Shown here piece by piece: positions 1 to 14,017 of a stretch of DNA of 64,000 nucleotides. The stretch is taken from contig NC_134397.1 in assembly GCF_050003625.1 (NCBI RefSeq), positions 266,346,070-266,410,069 of the forward strand, read 5' to 3'. Below the pieces are notes generated by a model. The model was not told the origin of the DNA and made no database searches. It saw nothing but the letters and a program-made list of their open reading frames with translations. This DNA is from Haematobia irritans. Lineage: Eukaryota; Arthropoda; Insecta; Diptera; Muscidae. The stretch's first letter is position 1. Every line of letters begins with the position of its first letter. The position numbers and the translations under genes were made by a program.

Positions 1-257
1 AGGAACTTCTATTTATGCCATTATTGGTGCTATGAAAACCTTTTGGAATGCCTTTGTTCTGCGTCCGAAATGTTTATCTGGTCAGGGCTTCACTACTCTC
101 TTTAGTATATTTTCCCGATAATATACGGCATTTATTGTGATCTCACGGCCGATGAATACGAACGACCATCGGCCGTTACGGCGGCTCACACCATTATCAT
201 CGGCGGAGCTTGAATTCTGGTGGCCTCCAAACAAAGCAATGCCTTGCATCTTTCCAG
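1..257 (-). pseudogene. Degraded Tc1/mariner-type transposase fragment
   Basis: Read on the minus strand, this edge of the window gives a mostly open frame with the run INAVYYRENILKRVVKP, followed by a TGA where a Trp would be expected, then PDKHFGRR. That pattern (INA.YY..NIL..VV.PW...HFG) resembles the region between the first and second catalytic Asp of Tc1/mariner transposases. No catalytic residue is visible and the piece runs off the window. The assignment rests on this short pattern only. Confidence 0.35.
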
Positions 258-310
258 ACTTGTTTTTTTTTTGCTCTTGAAGGGATTTAGTTCAAGCTCA
301 TTTTTCGATA

Positions 311-632
311 TGTGTCGCCACCATGGTTAGCATATCCGTCTTGCATTCATAGGGTCATGAGTCCAATGCAAACCGTACAGTCGAGCAGTTCCATTTATAG
401 ACTTCATTATTGGACACACAAGCAAGCCCATGTTAAGAAACTTTATTTAAAGGCAACAAACCTCTTTAGTCGGTCCCTTTTTTACAGAAATGAACTAAAT
501 ACTACTACGGATACGGAAATGATGTAATCTTACATATTATACCAAAAATGTTCGCAAAACTTCGCTACTTTAAATGTTTACTACGAAACCTAAAAATTTG
601 AAAAGTGCATTGCTTAATATAAACGAAAGTTT
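311..632 (+). repeat. SINE-C copy (tRNA-derived, degenerate)
   Basis: The start (CACCATGGTTAGCATATCC) looks like a tRNA A box, followed at the right spacing by a decayed B-box area around 350. The body matches the element at 11345-11590 in order: an AAAATGTTC block, a TTTACTA block, then ATATAAACGAAA. Two copies with the same head and body argue for a dispersed tRNA-headed retroposon, not a tRNA gene. Confidence 0.45.
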
Positions 633-1614
633 TGATTTTGAAATAAAAAGTAAACACAGAGAAGGATTACTCTATGGTGAGGAATTACTCTATGGATACA
701 TTAAAGACTTAACTCACTTTTAAATTTAGATTTTGAGTAATTGATAGTGAAAAATAAATTTTCATTTATTTGTTTTTTAGTTTCTTTTTCGCAATGCAGT
801 TAAAAATTATTTCCTAAAATTCCGCACTCACAAACCGATTTATTTCTTTATTCACGCCCCATTCATGGAATTTGTTTTGAATTTTGTCCACTTGATTCAC
901 GTGTATTACGTGCACACCTCTACTACAGGTATAATGAATAGCAGTATGCATTTTAGCCCCTCCTCCAGTCTCATATCCAATCAAGGAGGTTTCATTTACA
1001 ATTAGCTATAATAAAGTATGTACTATGCTAAAACTACTAAATATACATTTCCGGCACAATGTTAACATTTAATGGAAATATTGAGAAAAAGGATACATGT
1101 TTCTCTTAGAAATTTGTAAGCAATAGTTTTAATTGAGATAGGTTCCTTAATTAAAATTTAATGTGCTGTAAAATTTTATACACTAACACCTTCCAGTAGA
1201 AGTTGGGGCATTGCAAACAAAATATTCGACACCGATACAAAAACAAAATAAGAAAATTGGGCAAAATTAGGGTTGCCATTGTGTGACGTGATGTGAACTT
1301 GGGATTATGATTAGTGCTTCTCACATGTTTAGCCATGTCAGCTTTTTAAATTTCAACATCTTAAAAAGTCGAATTTCGGGTTTTCGGCAAAAACCTACAC
1401 TCGAAAAAGGGGGCGCTATTGGCAACTGAACTTTTTTTTAGTTCATGAATATAAGTTAAAATTTTCCGAATATGAGGTAATGTTCCTTATTTGAATAATT
1501 TTTAAATAAATAAATAAGAAAAAAGTTATATACACCCTCAAAAAAATCACTTCTGTAACATATGGCAAAAACACATTTTGCTTCAAGCATATAACATATA
1601 TTTTCAGGTTTGAA
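633..1614. other. AT-rich sequence without a recognised gene
   Basis: Short open frames on both strands match nothing recognisable. At 908-920 there is GTGCACACCTCTA, the right-end terminal motif of the hAT-type elements found elsewhere in this window, but no matching left end is present upstream, so it may be a solo or truncated end. Confidence 0.4.
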
Positions 1615-1990
1615 CAATACAAACAAAACATTGTTTGTATTGTTCAAACATATTATGTTTCACCTTAGGACATACACTGGTAGTAAAAAATTTTAATGAA
1701 ATTTTCTTTGTGTCGATATATTCTTACTATCTAGGTCTCTCTTTCAAAACACATATATGTTTATAGGCTATTTCTAAATTAATATATGTTTGCATCCAAG
1801 CATATTATATTTACAAACATTTTATGTCCCAAACATAATATGTTCTAACATATTAATATATATGTACCAAACATGTTATGCTAGTTTACGAATATTATAT
1901 GCTTGCACTTAAAAATATTGTGTTAAAAAATTTGAGTTCCAAACATATATTTTTACACCCAAACATATGTAGAACAGTCTTTTTCGTCCG
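1615..1990 (-). repeat. Dispersed repeat rich in AAACATAT motifs
   Basis: Dense variants of CAAACATATTATG occur here. A stretch of about 160 bp around 1745-1905 is the reverse complement of 29890-30055, with the same order of landmarks (TAGCCTATAAAC, GCATCCAAGC, ACATAAAATGTTT in opposite orientation). It is therefore a mobile or foldback-type repeat, not simple AT-rich DNA. I cannot fix its ends. Confidence 0.5.
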
Positions 1991-2610
1991 TGTACAAATA
2001 TAGTATACAATTTTATTAAAAAAATAAAATAGTTCATATTTTCCTAAAATGAAAGAAGTTTGCTTAAAGTGCGTTCATAAGTCTCTCAATGAGTAAATTT
2101 TCCTAAAATTGTACCAGTCTTGAACTTCGTACAGTACTATAGACATTTTAGCAATTTTTATACCCTCCACCATAGAAATGACAAAGTTAATATACCCCCA
2201 TATTGACTTTGTCATTCCGTTTGTAACACATCGAAATATTGCTCTAAGACCCCATAAAGTATATATATTCTGGTTCGTGGTGAAATTCTGAGTCGATCTT
2301 AGCATGTCCGTCCGTCCGTCCGTCTGTTGAAATCACGCAAACTTCCGAACGAAACAAGCTATCGACTTGAAACTTGGCACAAGTAGTTGTTATTGATGTA
2401 GGTCGGATGGTATTGCAAATGGGTCATATCGGTCCACTTTTACGTATAGCCTCCATATAAACGGACCCCCAAATTTGGCTTGGGGAGCCTATAAGAGTAG
2501 CATATTTCATCCGATCCGGCTGAAATTTGGTACGTGGTGGTAGTATATGATCTCTAAAAACCATGCAAAAATTTTTCCATATCGGTCCATAATTATATAT
2601 AGCCCCCATA

Positions 2611-2668
2611 GGTTAAAGTGGCAGCCCGATTAAGATTCAGGCTCACTTAGACTATTCAGTCCATTGTG
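2611..2668 (-). mobile_element. 58-bp severely 5'-truncated LINE/SINE 3' tail insertion
   Basis: Read on the minus strand, this is the 3' end of the RNase H-type LINE at 49507-49582: CTGAATAGTC, AAGTGAGCCTGAATCTTAATC, GGGCTGCCAC, then TTTAACC. The GAATCTTAATC block matches the LINE version, not the SINE version (GATACATC). It is flanked by a 12-bp direct repeat, ATAGCCCCCATA, at 2599-2610 and 2669-2680, which fits target-primed reverse transcription with extreme 5' truncation. Confidence 0.75.
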
Positions 2669-3404
2669 ATAGCCCCCATATAAACCGATCCCCAGATTTG
2701 ACCTCCGGAGCCTCTTAGAAGAGCAAAATTCATTCGATCCGGTTGAAATTTGGTACGTGGTGTTAGTATATGGTCTCTAACAGCCATGCCAAAATTGGTC
2801 CATATCGGTCCATAAATATATATATAGCCCCCATATAAACCGATCCCCAGATTTGACCTCCGGAGCCTCTTAGAGGAGCAAAATTCATCCGATCTGGTTG
2901 AAATTTGGTACGTGGTGTTAGTATATAGTCTCTAACAAACACGCAAGAATTGGTCCATATCGGTCCATAATTAAATATACCCCCACATATAAATCGATTC
3001 CCAGATTTGTCCTCCGGAGCCTCTTGGAGGAGCAAAATTCATCCGATCGGGTTGAAATTTGGAACGTGGTGTTAGAATTTGGTCTCTAACAAACACGCAA
3101 GAATTGGTCCATATCGGTCATAATTACATATAGCCCTCATATAAACCGTTCCCCAGATTTGATGTCCGAAGCCTCTTGGAGGAGCAAAATTCGGTTGAAA
3201 TTTGCAACGTGGTGTTAGTATAAGGCCGCTAATAACCATGCCAAAATTGGTCCATATCGGTCTATAGTTATATATAGCCGATCCCCAATCACACAAAAAT
3301 TGGTCCATATCGGTTCATAATTCTGGTTGCCACTCAAGTCAAAAATAATCTACCAAAATTTTATTTTTATAGAAAATTTTGTCAACATGTTATTTCTATA
3401 GAAA

Positions 3405-5448
<2,044 letters not shown>

Positions 5449-5879
5449 TTTTGTTAAAATTTTATTTCTATTTTTTTTTTCAAATTTTACTTCTATAGAA
5501 AATGTTGTCTAAATGTTATTTCTATAGAAACTTTAAACTTAATTATATGCGTATTTAATCGGCCTTTTTAAGTTTAATATGTATCACGTATGGACTATGC
5601 GGTATAAATTACGGTGTTAGGAAGTTTTAAGATATCTTGCCATCGGCAAGTGTTACGGCAACCCAAGTAATTCGATTGTGGATGACCGTCTTCAGTAGAA
5701 TTTTCTACGCAATCCATGGTGGAGGGTACATAAGCTTCTGCCTGGCCGAACTTACATGTTATAACTCGATTTTTTTATATTTTTAATGGGTAATTTTAAC
5801 TTTAAATAAATTAAAAATAGATTAAGAATAAATAAAATGGAACAAATTATTCAAATTTTGATTAAAAAAATGTTAAGTC

Positions 5880-6015
5880 TATTCTAGAAAAATTGCGAAT
5901 TTTTGAAAATATTTGAGGTCAAACTTTTCAGACAAGCGTTGTAATGCATTAAAAATTATGGAAAAATAACACAACATTTTTTAATTCACATCCAAAACAC
6001 TGAATTCAGATCACA
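5880..6015 (+). repeat. Internal fragment of the TCCCAGC-ended element
   Basis: Landmarks here (TTGAGGTCAAAC, GACAAGCGTT, AAAACACTGAATTC, GGATCACACC-like) occur in the same order in the complete TIR element at 24638-25178, and also at 13780-13940 and 26935-27270. Neither terminus is kept in this copy. Confidence 0.6.
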
Positions 6016-6080
6016 CCCTAAAAAGTGAGTCAAAGTCTGTGCAAAAGCTGTAGAAAAGGTGGACATCCGTTGCACTCCCC

Positions 6081-6290
6081 TCTCAGTAAAGCTGGTCACA
6101 TTTCTGAGTGTTTCAAAACTTCTCTAAGTGGTTTCACCGCAATGTGGAACACCGTTCGGACTCGGCTATAAAAAGTAGGTCACTTGTCATTTAGCTAAAC
6201 ATAGAATTGGACAGCACTCAGTGATAATGGAGTGAATAGTCTAAGTGAGCCTGAAAATGTCAGTCTCCCACTATACCTAAGCTAACCTAG
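6081..6290 (+). repeat. SINE-A copy, 5'-truncated
   Basis: It starts within the SINE body at CTCAGTAAAGCTGGT and runs through TTTCAAAACTTCTCTAAGTGG and GGCTATAAAAAG to CTAAGTGAGCCTG. It ends in a decayed CCTAA-type tail (ACCTAAGCTAACCTAG). The tRNA head is missing. It aligns along its length with the full copy at 34910-35254. Confidence 0.8.
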
Positions 6291-7649
6291 AAAGAATTTC
6301 GAAATTTTTTTTCTGGGACCTTAAGCCCAAATGACTTAAAAATAATCTGGCCGATAGCCTCTAGTTCTGATCTAAAAAATTAATTTCTATAATTGTGAAC
6401 ATTTTAAGCCCAAGTGACTTAAAAATATTCTGCTCTAAAAAATTAATTTCAATAATTGTGAAAAATTTCCCAGAATTTTTATTACAAAACAGTCATTGGT
6501 GTATTAAATGTAATTTTGAAATCTCTACTCATCATAACTAGTTTGAAAAAAAAAAAACACTGTAGAAAAACGTTTTTCGAAATCATGAACAACAATGCAT
6601 AAGAAAAAATAAAAAATCCATCAAATATGGTATAAAAATACAATCATGAAAATAAACTCAAAATACCAGAAAGTAATATAAATTTACAATGTTCAAAGTT
6701 CCAACAACAAAGTTTCAACATTGAACTGTGTAAAGCAAAGATGATGGTATTCTAAACCGAAGGAGATGACTTTCGTTGTTATTACGAAAAGGATTTGAAT
6801 ATATCTAAGTTTTATTTTTCTACAATGACATTGATTTTCCTATATTTATGCTAAAAAGCTTATTTTCATTTAGAACAAGAGGAAGTATGTATTTTATATG
6901 GTTGGTAAGAGAAAATACACAGTGAAACTTTTGAGAAGTTGATATTTTTTAAATTCGAGAAAGGCGAAAAGTATAATTTATAATTTTCATTACAAGTACT
7001 GCTTAGGAACTAATTTTAGTAGGTCGCCTATATTTTCACTAAAGACAAAATCTTTTGAACTGGGATTTTTTGTCAAGGATATAAGCCGCCGGTACCATCC
7101 TATAAGCTGTTAGCGCCATCCTGATTGATCCACGAAGAGAAATGAGAAACATGTGAACGATTTCAGACAGTGTAATCTTCTCTACACTTACGACTCCATT
7201 TGGGTCTAATTGCACTGTTCATTTATTACATTTTTTTTCAAAAAGTTTAAACTAGTATCACCAAAACATGCCAAGTTTTTATTTTTCCAATAAACATTTT
7301 TTATTTTTCCCAAGACACAGCCCATTTCGTTTATATCAAGCAATGTTCTCTTCTGACGTTATGTTTTAAGTAAGTCACAGTTTGTTTTAATATAGGATAC
7401 TATAATGCCGAACATCGTCTCGAAATTTTGGGAATGTACATATCTAAAATTACAATATTTCCTTTTATAAAAGAGGTATTGGGTACACCGTTTGTGAGAT
7501 GCTGTCTAAAGTGGTTTGTTGTCTTTAAACAAAGTTTCTTTGCATCAGCTTGTATGTGCCCAACAATATGATTTATAAATAGAACTGCTTGACTGTATGC
7601 ATTGCTTGTGCATTCATGGCTATAGCTATAATAAGTTAATCGCTATAGC
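6291..7649. other. AT-rich stretch, no gene seen
   Basis: Nothing is recognised except a local duplication at about 6319-6470, in which a block (TTAAGCCCAA, GTGACTTAAAAATA, AAAATTAATTTC) is present twice. Stops are frequent in all frames. Confidence 0.5.
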
Positions 7650-7735
7650 TATAAGTAAGAGTCCAGTGCATAGTGTGTTTGCTTACAAACACGGTTCGAT
7701 TCTCCGTCTGAATGAAAGGCAAAATTTTTCGTTTT
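7650..7735 (+). repeat. SINE-B head fragment (tRNA-derived)
   Basis: AGTGCATAGTGTGTTTGCTTAC followed by CGGTTCGATTCTCCGTC has tRNA-like A and B boxes. It is close to the heads of the SINE-B copies at 11036-11232 (minus) and 30150-30350 (plus). The body is missing because family A sequence starts right after it. Confidence 0.5.
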
Positions 7736-9423
7736 CTAAATTGTGAGTTAGTCCATACGTGGTATATATGTATAGTTAAGTCTACAAATAATTAGGAATC
7801 GATATGGACTTTTTGCACGGTACGTAGAGAGCCAGAATTGAAATATGACGGTCGCTTTATATGGGTGCTATATACAATTATGAACTTGATATGGACCAAT
7901 TTTTGTGTGATTGGGGATCGATTTATCTGAGGGCCATATATAACTATAGACCGATATGGACCTAGTTAGGCATGGTTGTTAACGACCATATACTAGCACA
8001 ATGTACCAAATTTCAACTCACTCGGATGAAATTTTCTCCTCCAAGAGTCTCCAAAACCAAATCTCGGGATCGGTTTATATGGGAGCTATGTATGATTATG
8101 GACTGATATGGACCACTTTTGGCATGGTTGTTAAATATCATATACTTCCACCACGTACCAAATTTCAACCAGATCGGATGAATTTTGCTTCTCTAAAAGG
8201 CACCTGAGGTCAAATCTGGGGATCGGTTTATATGGGAGCTATATATAATTATGGACTGATAGGAACCAATTCCTGCATGGTTGTTGGATACCATATACTA
8301 ACATCACGTACCAAATTTCAACCGAATGGGATGAATTTTGCTCTTCCAAGGGGCTCTGGAGGTCAAATCTGGGGATCGGTTTATATGGGGCCTATATATA
8401 ATTATGGACCGATATCGACCAATTTTTGCATAGGAGTTTAAGGCCATATATTAACACCACGTACCAAATTTCAACTGAATCAGATGAATTTTGGTCTTCC
8501 AAGAGGCTCCGGAGGTCAAATCTGGTGGTCGGTTTATATGGGGGCTATATATAATTATGGACCGATGTGGACCAATTTTTGCATGGTTATTAGAGACCAT
8601 ATACTAACACCATGTACCAAATTTCAGCCGGATCGGATGAAATTTGCCTCTCTTAGCGGCCTCCCAATCCAAATCGGGGGATCGGTTTATATGGGGGCTA
8701 TATATAATTATGGACCGATATCGACCAATTTTTGCATGGTTATTAGAGACCATATGCTAACACCATGTACCAAATATCAGCCGGATCGGATGAAATTTGC
8801 TTCTCTTAGCGGCCTCCCAATCCAAATCGGGGGATCGGTTTATATGGGGGCTATATATAATTATGGACCGATGTCGACCAATTTTTGCATGGTTGTCAGA
8901 GACCATATACTAACACCATGTACCAAATTTCAGCCGGATCGGATGAAATTTGCCTCTCTTAGCGGCCTCCCAATCCAAATCGGGGGATCGGTTTATATGG
9001 GGGCTATATATAATTATGGACCGATGTGGACCAATTTTTGCATGGTTATTAGAGACCATATACTAACACCATGTACCAAATTTCAGCCGGATCGGATGGA
9101 ATTATAGGCCTCGCAAGCCAAATTTGGGGGTACGTTTATATGGGGGCTATACGTAAAAGTGGACCGATATGACCCATTTGCAATACCATCCGACCTACAT
9201 CAATAACAACTACTTGTGCCAAGTTTCAAGTTCATAGCTTGTTTCGTTCGGAAGTTAGCGTGATTTCAACAGACGGACGGACGGACGGACATGCTTAGAT
9301 CGACTCAGAATTTCACCACGACCCAGAATATATATACTTTATGGGGTCTTAGAGCAATATTTCGATGTGTTACAAACGGAATGACAAAGTTAATATACCC
9401 CCCATCCTATGGTGGAGGGTATA
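7736..9423 (-). mobile_element. Family A element A2, 3' end missing
   Basis: The reverse complement begins at 9423 with TATACCCTCCACCA, then the core (ATAAAGTATATATATTC), a CCGTCCGTC run near 9283, and about eight central repeats back to roughly 7860. The terminal ACTTGT hairpin is absent at the left. Four consecutive monomers at 8520-9107 are exactly 153 bp apart and nearly identical, so 8484-9107 is open for 207 codons on the plus strand. I regard that frame as a by-product of the 153-bp period (51 codons), not a gene. Confidence 0.75.
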
Positions 9424-10663
9424 AAAACATATTTTTTTGTCAAAATTCGTTTTTATTATTCAACATAGTTCCCTTCAAGAGCGATACAACGATTATAACG
9501 ACCTTCCAATTTTTTGATACCATTTTGGTACTCCTTCGGTTTTGCCTCAAAATAGGCCTCAGTTTCGGCAATCACCTCTTCATTGCAGCCAAATCTTTTT
9601 CCTGCGAGCATCCTTTCGAGGTCTGAGAACAAGAAAAAGTCGCTGGAGGCCAGATCTGGAGAATACGGTGGGTGGGGAAGAAATTCGAAGCCCAATTCAT
9701 GAATTTTTGCCACAAGTCGTTCTCAATGACTTGTGGCACGGTGCGTTGTCTTGGTGGAACAACACTTTTTTCTTCTTCATATGGGGCCGTTTTGCCGCGA
9801 TTTCGACCTTCAAACGCTCCAATAACGCCATATAATAGTCACTGTTGATGGTTTTTCCCTTCTCAAGATAATCGATAAAAAGTATTCCATGCGCATCCCA
9901 AAAAACAGAGGCCATTACTTTGCCAGCGGACTTGTGAGTCTTTCCACGCTTCGGAGACGGTTCACCGGTCGCTGTCCACTCAGCCGACTGTCGATTGGAC
10001 TCAGGAGTGTAGTGATGGAGCCATGTTTCATCCATTGTCACATATCGACGGAAAAAACTCGGGTGTATTACGAGTTAACAGCTGCAAACACCGCTCAGAA
10101 TCATCAACACGTTATTGTTTTTAGCTAAATGTGAGCTCGCGCGGCACCCATTTTGCACAGAGCTTCCGCATATCCAAATATTGATGAATGATATGACCAA
10201 CACGTTCCTTTGATATCTATAAGGCCTCTTGTATCTCGATCAACTTCATTTTACGGTCATTCAAAATCATTTTGTGGATTTTTTTTATGTTTTCATCGGT
10301 AATCACCTCTTTCGGGCGTCCACTGCGTTCACCGTCCTCCGTGCTCATTTTACCACGCTTGAATTTTGCATACCAATCAATTATTGTTGATTTCCCTGGG
10401 CAAGCCAAGTTTTTGCTTCCACCGTATTTTTTTCCCTTCAGAAAACAGTATTTTATCAAAACACGAAATTCCTTTTTTTTTCATTTTTTTCACAATAACA
10501 AAAGTTGCTTCACCAAAGACGCTCTATCTCACAAACTAATTGACTTACAGACGTCAAATTTTGACACGAATCATTTGAAGGTTGGTACTATATAAAAATA
10601 ATATACATTTAATACTAACGACGCCATCTATGTGTCAGACCGGGGACTTATCAGCCAACCTGT
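9424..10663 (-). mobile_element. Himar1-like mariner copy 1, dead, 3' end lost
   Basis: The 5' TIR lies at 10633-10663, reading ACAGGTTGGCTGATAAGTCC on the minus strand and flanked by TA. Transposase remnants follow in order: the helix-turn-helix region at 10459-10217, catalytic Asp 1 in MTMDETW and Asp 2 in HQDNAPCH within 10041-9697, and YSPDLASSDFF with Asp 3 in 9713-9456. This is the DD34D mariner signature, and the protein looks like the irritans-subfamily transposase of Haematobia (Himar1). The frame is broken at several points: a deletion after the first 20 residues, and a shift after KSLRT. The 3' TIR is gone; at 9423/9424 the element abuts the end of family A copy A2. Confidence 0.92.
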
Positions 10664-10665
10664 TA

Positions 10666-11035
10666 CATTGTATTGCTTTATTTATTTATTTATTTATTTC
10701 ATATTTATACTTATGCGTTACAAATGTAGGTACTGTACGTAATTCATACTTTGTGATATAAAATATTTCGTAACACAGTTGAAATTGAACAATTTTTCAA
10801 TTGATAAATTAATTGGTACAATTAACTTTTTAATCAAAATACACGCAAAAAAATAATTCTTTCCTCCCAATCGAAATTTTAGACAAACAAAGTTCGTTTC
10901 TCACTTGCTTTTCGTTGAAAGGAAGTGTAGTATATACTTTTGGAAGAAAAGTATATACTTTTTGTGATAAAAGTTTATCCTTCTCCAGGATGTAAAAACA
11001 ATTTCATAAAGACTAACTCAAAAAAAAAATCTGGC
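10666..11035. other. AT-rich spacer, no feature recognised
   Basis: It contains a TTTA short repeat (about 10678-10698) and palindromic AAGTATATACTT motifs near 10930-10965. There is no coding signal. Confidence 0.4.
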
Positions 11036-11232
11036 TAATTGCATTTTCCCTCACATCTTTCTCACTTCACGAAGTTTTTTAGTTCTTAGCACCTTTTTCT
11101 GTAATACAAACAATGTAGAAGAAATTTTAAATTTTTTTATAAATTTTGAATTTTTTTTCCTTTCGCCTGGACGGAGAATCGAAATGCGGACCGTGCAATT
11201 TGTAAGCCAACACACTATCCACTGAGATATGT
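11036..11232 (-). repeat. SINE-B copy (tRNA-derived)
   Basis: On the minus strand the head reads CAGTGGATAGTGTGTTGGC with GATTCTCCGTCC as a B box. The body follows with CTACATTGTTTGTATTACAG, AAAAAGGTGCTAAGAAC and GTGAGAAAGATGTGAGGG. The same order occurs on the plus strand at 30150-30350. The head resembles a tRNA but no acceptor-stem pairing is evident. Confidence 0.65.
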
Positions 11233-11344
11233 TGCCGTTATTGTCATCAATACACAATTACCCATATAAGTTATATTTATATAGCATAGCGTGCGGCGCC
11301 CACGAGCCGATTAAACAAAGTTTATTTTACAGAAAAATACATTT

Positions 11345-11590
11345 AGTTGGGCACCGTGGAGCAGTGGTTGCTACATCCGACTTGCATGCCAAGGGTCGTG
11401 GGTTCGATCTCTGCTAAGACCAAAGTTCTTTTTTTTTACATATATTCCAGATATGGTCGGAAGATTCCGAAAAAATGTTCAACATTATATTCTACTATAT
11501 TAAATTTTTACTATGAATTGTAAAAGACCTAAAGTCAGAAAAGAACAGTGTTTGATATAAACGAAATGGACTGTGTTGTTGGTTCAAAAA
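11345..11590 (+). repeat. SINE-C copy (tRNA-derived)
   Basis: GGCACCGTGGAGCAGTGG (A-box region) and GGTCGTGGGTTCGATC (B box) are spaced as in a tRNA. They are followed by a T-run and a body that ends with ATATAAACGAAA, as in the copy at 311-632. SINE-A has a similar head but a different body. Confidence 0.55.
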
Positions 11591-11691
11591 TAACTTTTTT
11601 TATTAAAAAAATAAAAATTTGTACCAAACGAATTTTTTTGGTGATAAAAGTGTATACTTTTCGAAGCAATTCAAAAAACTCTAACAAAAGA

Positions 11692-13480
11692 ACAAGTAAA
11701 TACGGCCGTAAGCTTATGTACCCTCCATCATGGATTGCGTAGAAACTTCTTCTAAACACTGCCATCTACAATCGAATTACTTAACTTGCGGTAACGCTTG
11801 CCGATGGCAAGGTATCTTAAAACCTCTTAACACCATCTTCTAAATTGTATGTAAGTCCATACGTGGTATATATTAAATAAAAAAAGATCGATCCAATACG
11901 TATATAATTCAATTTGACAAAGTAGACATAAAATTTTGACAAAATTTTCCACAGAAATAAAATTTTAACAAAATTTTCTATAGAAATAAAATTTTCACAA
12001 AATTTTCTATAGAAATAAAATTTTGACAAAATTTTCTATAGAAATAAACTTTTGACAAAATTTTCTGTAGAAATAAAATTTTGGTAGATTATTTTTGGCT
12101 CTAGTGGCAACCATGATTATGAACCGATATGGACCAATTTTATTTTCTATAGAAATAAAATTTTGGTAGATTATTTTTGGCTCTAGTGGCAACCATGATT
12201 ATGAACCGATATGGACGAATTTTTGTGTGATTGGACCAATTTTGGTATGGTTGTTAGCGACCATATACTAACACCACGTTCCTAATTTGAACCGGATCGG
12301 ATGAATTTTGCTCCTCCAAGAGGCTCCGGAGGTCAAATCTGGAGAACGTTTTATATGGGGGCTATATATAATTATGGACCGATATGGACCAATTCTGGCA
12401 CGGTTGTTAAAGATCATATACTAACACCATGTTCCAAATTACAACTGGATTGGATGAAATTTGCTTTTCTTGGAGACTTCGCAAGCCAAATCTGGGGATC
12501 GGTTTATATGGGCGCTATATATAATTATGGACCGATGTGGACCAATTTTTGCACCGTTGTTAGAGACCATATACCAACATCATGTACCAAATTTCAGCCG
12601 GATCGGATGAAATTTGCTTCTCTTTGAGGCTCCGCAAGCCAAATCTGGGGATCGGTTTATATGGGGGCTATATATAATTATAGACCGATGTGGACCAATT
12701 TTTGCATGAATGATAGAGACCATATACCAACACCATGTACCAAATTTCAGCCGGATCGGATGAAATATGCTTCTCTTAGAGGCTCCACAAACCAAATCTG
12801 GGGATCGGTTTATATGGGGGCTATATATAATTAAGGACAGATATGGACCAATTTGTGCACGGTTGTAAGAGACCATATACCAACATCATGTACCAAATTT
12901 CAGCCGGATCGGATGAAATTTTCTTCTCTTTGAGGCTCCGCAAGCCAAATCTGGGGATCGGTTTATATGGGGGCTATATATAATTATGGACCGATGTGGA
13001 CCAATTTTTGCATGGTTGTTAGAGACCATATACCAACACCATGTACCAAATTTCAGCCGCATCGGATGAAATTGCTTTTCGTAGACGCTCCGCAAGCCAA
13101 ATCTGGGGATCGGTTTATATGGGGGCTATATATAATTATGGCCGGATCGGATGAAATATGCTTCTGTTAGAGGTTCCACAAGCCAAATCTGAGGGTCCCT
13201 TTATATGGGGCTATACGTAAAAGTGGACCGATATGGCCCATTTTCAATACCATCCGACCTACATCGATAACAACTACTTGTGCCAAGTTTCAAGTCGATA
13301 GCTTGTTTCGTTCGGAAGTGATTTCAACAGACGGACGGACGGACGGACATGCTTAGATCGACTCAGAATTTCACCACGATCCAGAATATATATACTTTAT
13401 GGGGTCTTAGAGCAATATTTCGATGTGTTACAAACGGAATGACAAAGTTAATATACCCCCATCCTATGATGGAGGGTATA
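11692..13480 (-). mobile_element. Family A element A3, complete ends
   Basis: On the plus strand it runs from ACAAGTAAATACGGCCG at 11692 (3' terminus, reverse complement) to GGAGGGTATA at 13480 (5' terminus). Between these lie CTATAGAAATAAAATTTT repeats at 11930-12180, central 153-bp repeats at 12230-13200, a GACGGACGGAC run at 13331, and the conserved core. A related 60-bp stretch at 38866-38925 is continuous across the insertion point: AACAAAAG on one side, TTTCGGTACACG on the other. This supports insertion between two A residues (T|T on the element strand). Confidence 0.85.
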
Positions 13481-13544
13481 AAAACGTTTTCGGTACACGT
13501 TTTCCAAACGTGTTTTTCCTTTGCGTGTAGGAACATCAAGTTAA

Positions 13545-13940
13545 TTACGTCAATAATTTAAAAATTTAAATAAAAAAATAATTGATACAATAAACTTATT
13601 AATCAATCTCGGGAGGCTGTCAGTAAAAAAATTGATTTTGATTTTTTAAAATTTTAATTTAAAAAATATTTCGAACATTCAGTTTTTAATCAAATGGATA
13701 ATTTAAACATTTTGTTTCAAATTGGTTAAAAACGAAGTAAGAATTAATAATATAAAATTATTACATTTTTTTTTGAAAAGTTTCAGACAATGCATTAATA
13801 TCATACAATAAATTATGTATTGCTAAAAATATCACAAAATTGTTTAATTCTTATCCAAAACACTGAATTCGGATCCCACATTAACAATTTTGCACCACTT
13901 CCGTATCCAAAAAGAACATTTTTGCTACTTTTTTTGATGG
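13545..13940 (+). repeat. AT-rich stretch ending in a TCCCAGC-element fragment
   Basis: From about 13780 the sequence matches the inside of the TIR element at 24638-25178 (CCAAAACACTGAATTCGGATC, TTTTGCACCACTTCCG, CCAAAAAGAACATTTT). Termini are absent. The upstream part is featureless. Confidence 0.5.
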
Positions 13941-14017
13941 GCACCTTTGATTTTTGGCAGTCCCTGGCCCAGACGACTATCTGTGTACTCTCCCTGTCCA
14001 ACCAACTCTTAGTCCTA

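Noticed and set aside
908..920. GTGCACACCTCTA as the right end of a fifth hAT-type element
   Set aside because: No matching TAGAGGT left end lies in 1-900 and no target duplication can be tested, so only a solo end can be stated.
9697..10041. A functional mariner transposase gene
   Set aside because: The frame covers only the middle of the protein; flanking parts lie in other frames and the 3' terminal repeat is missing.
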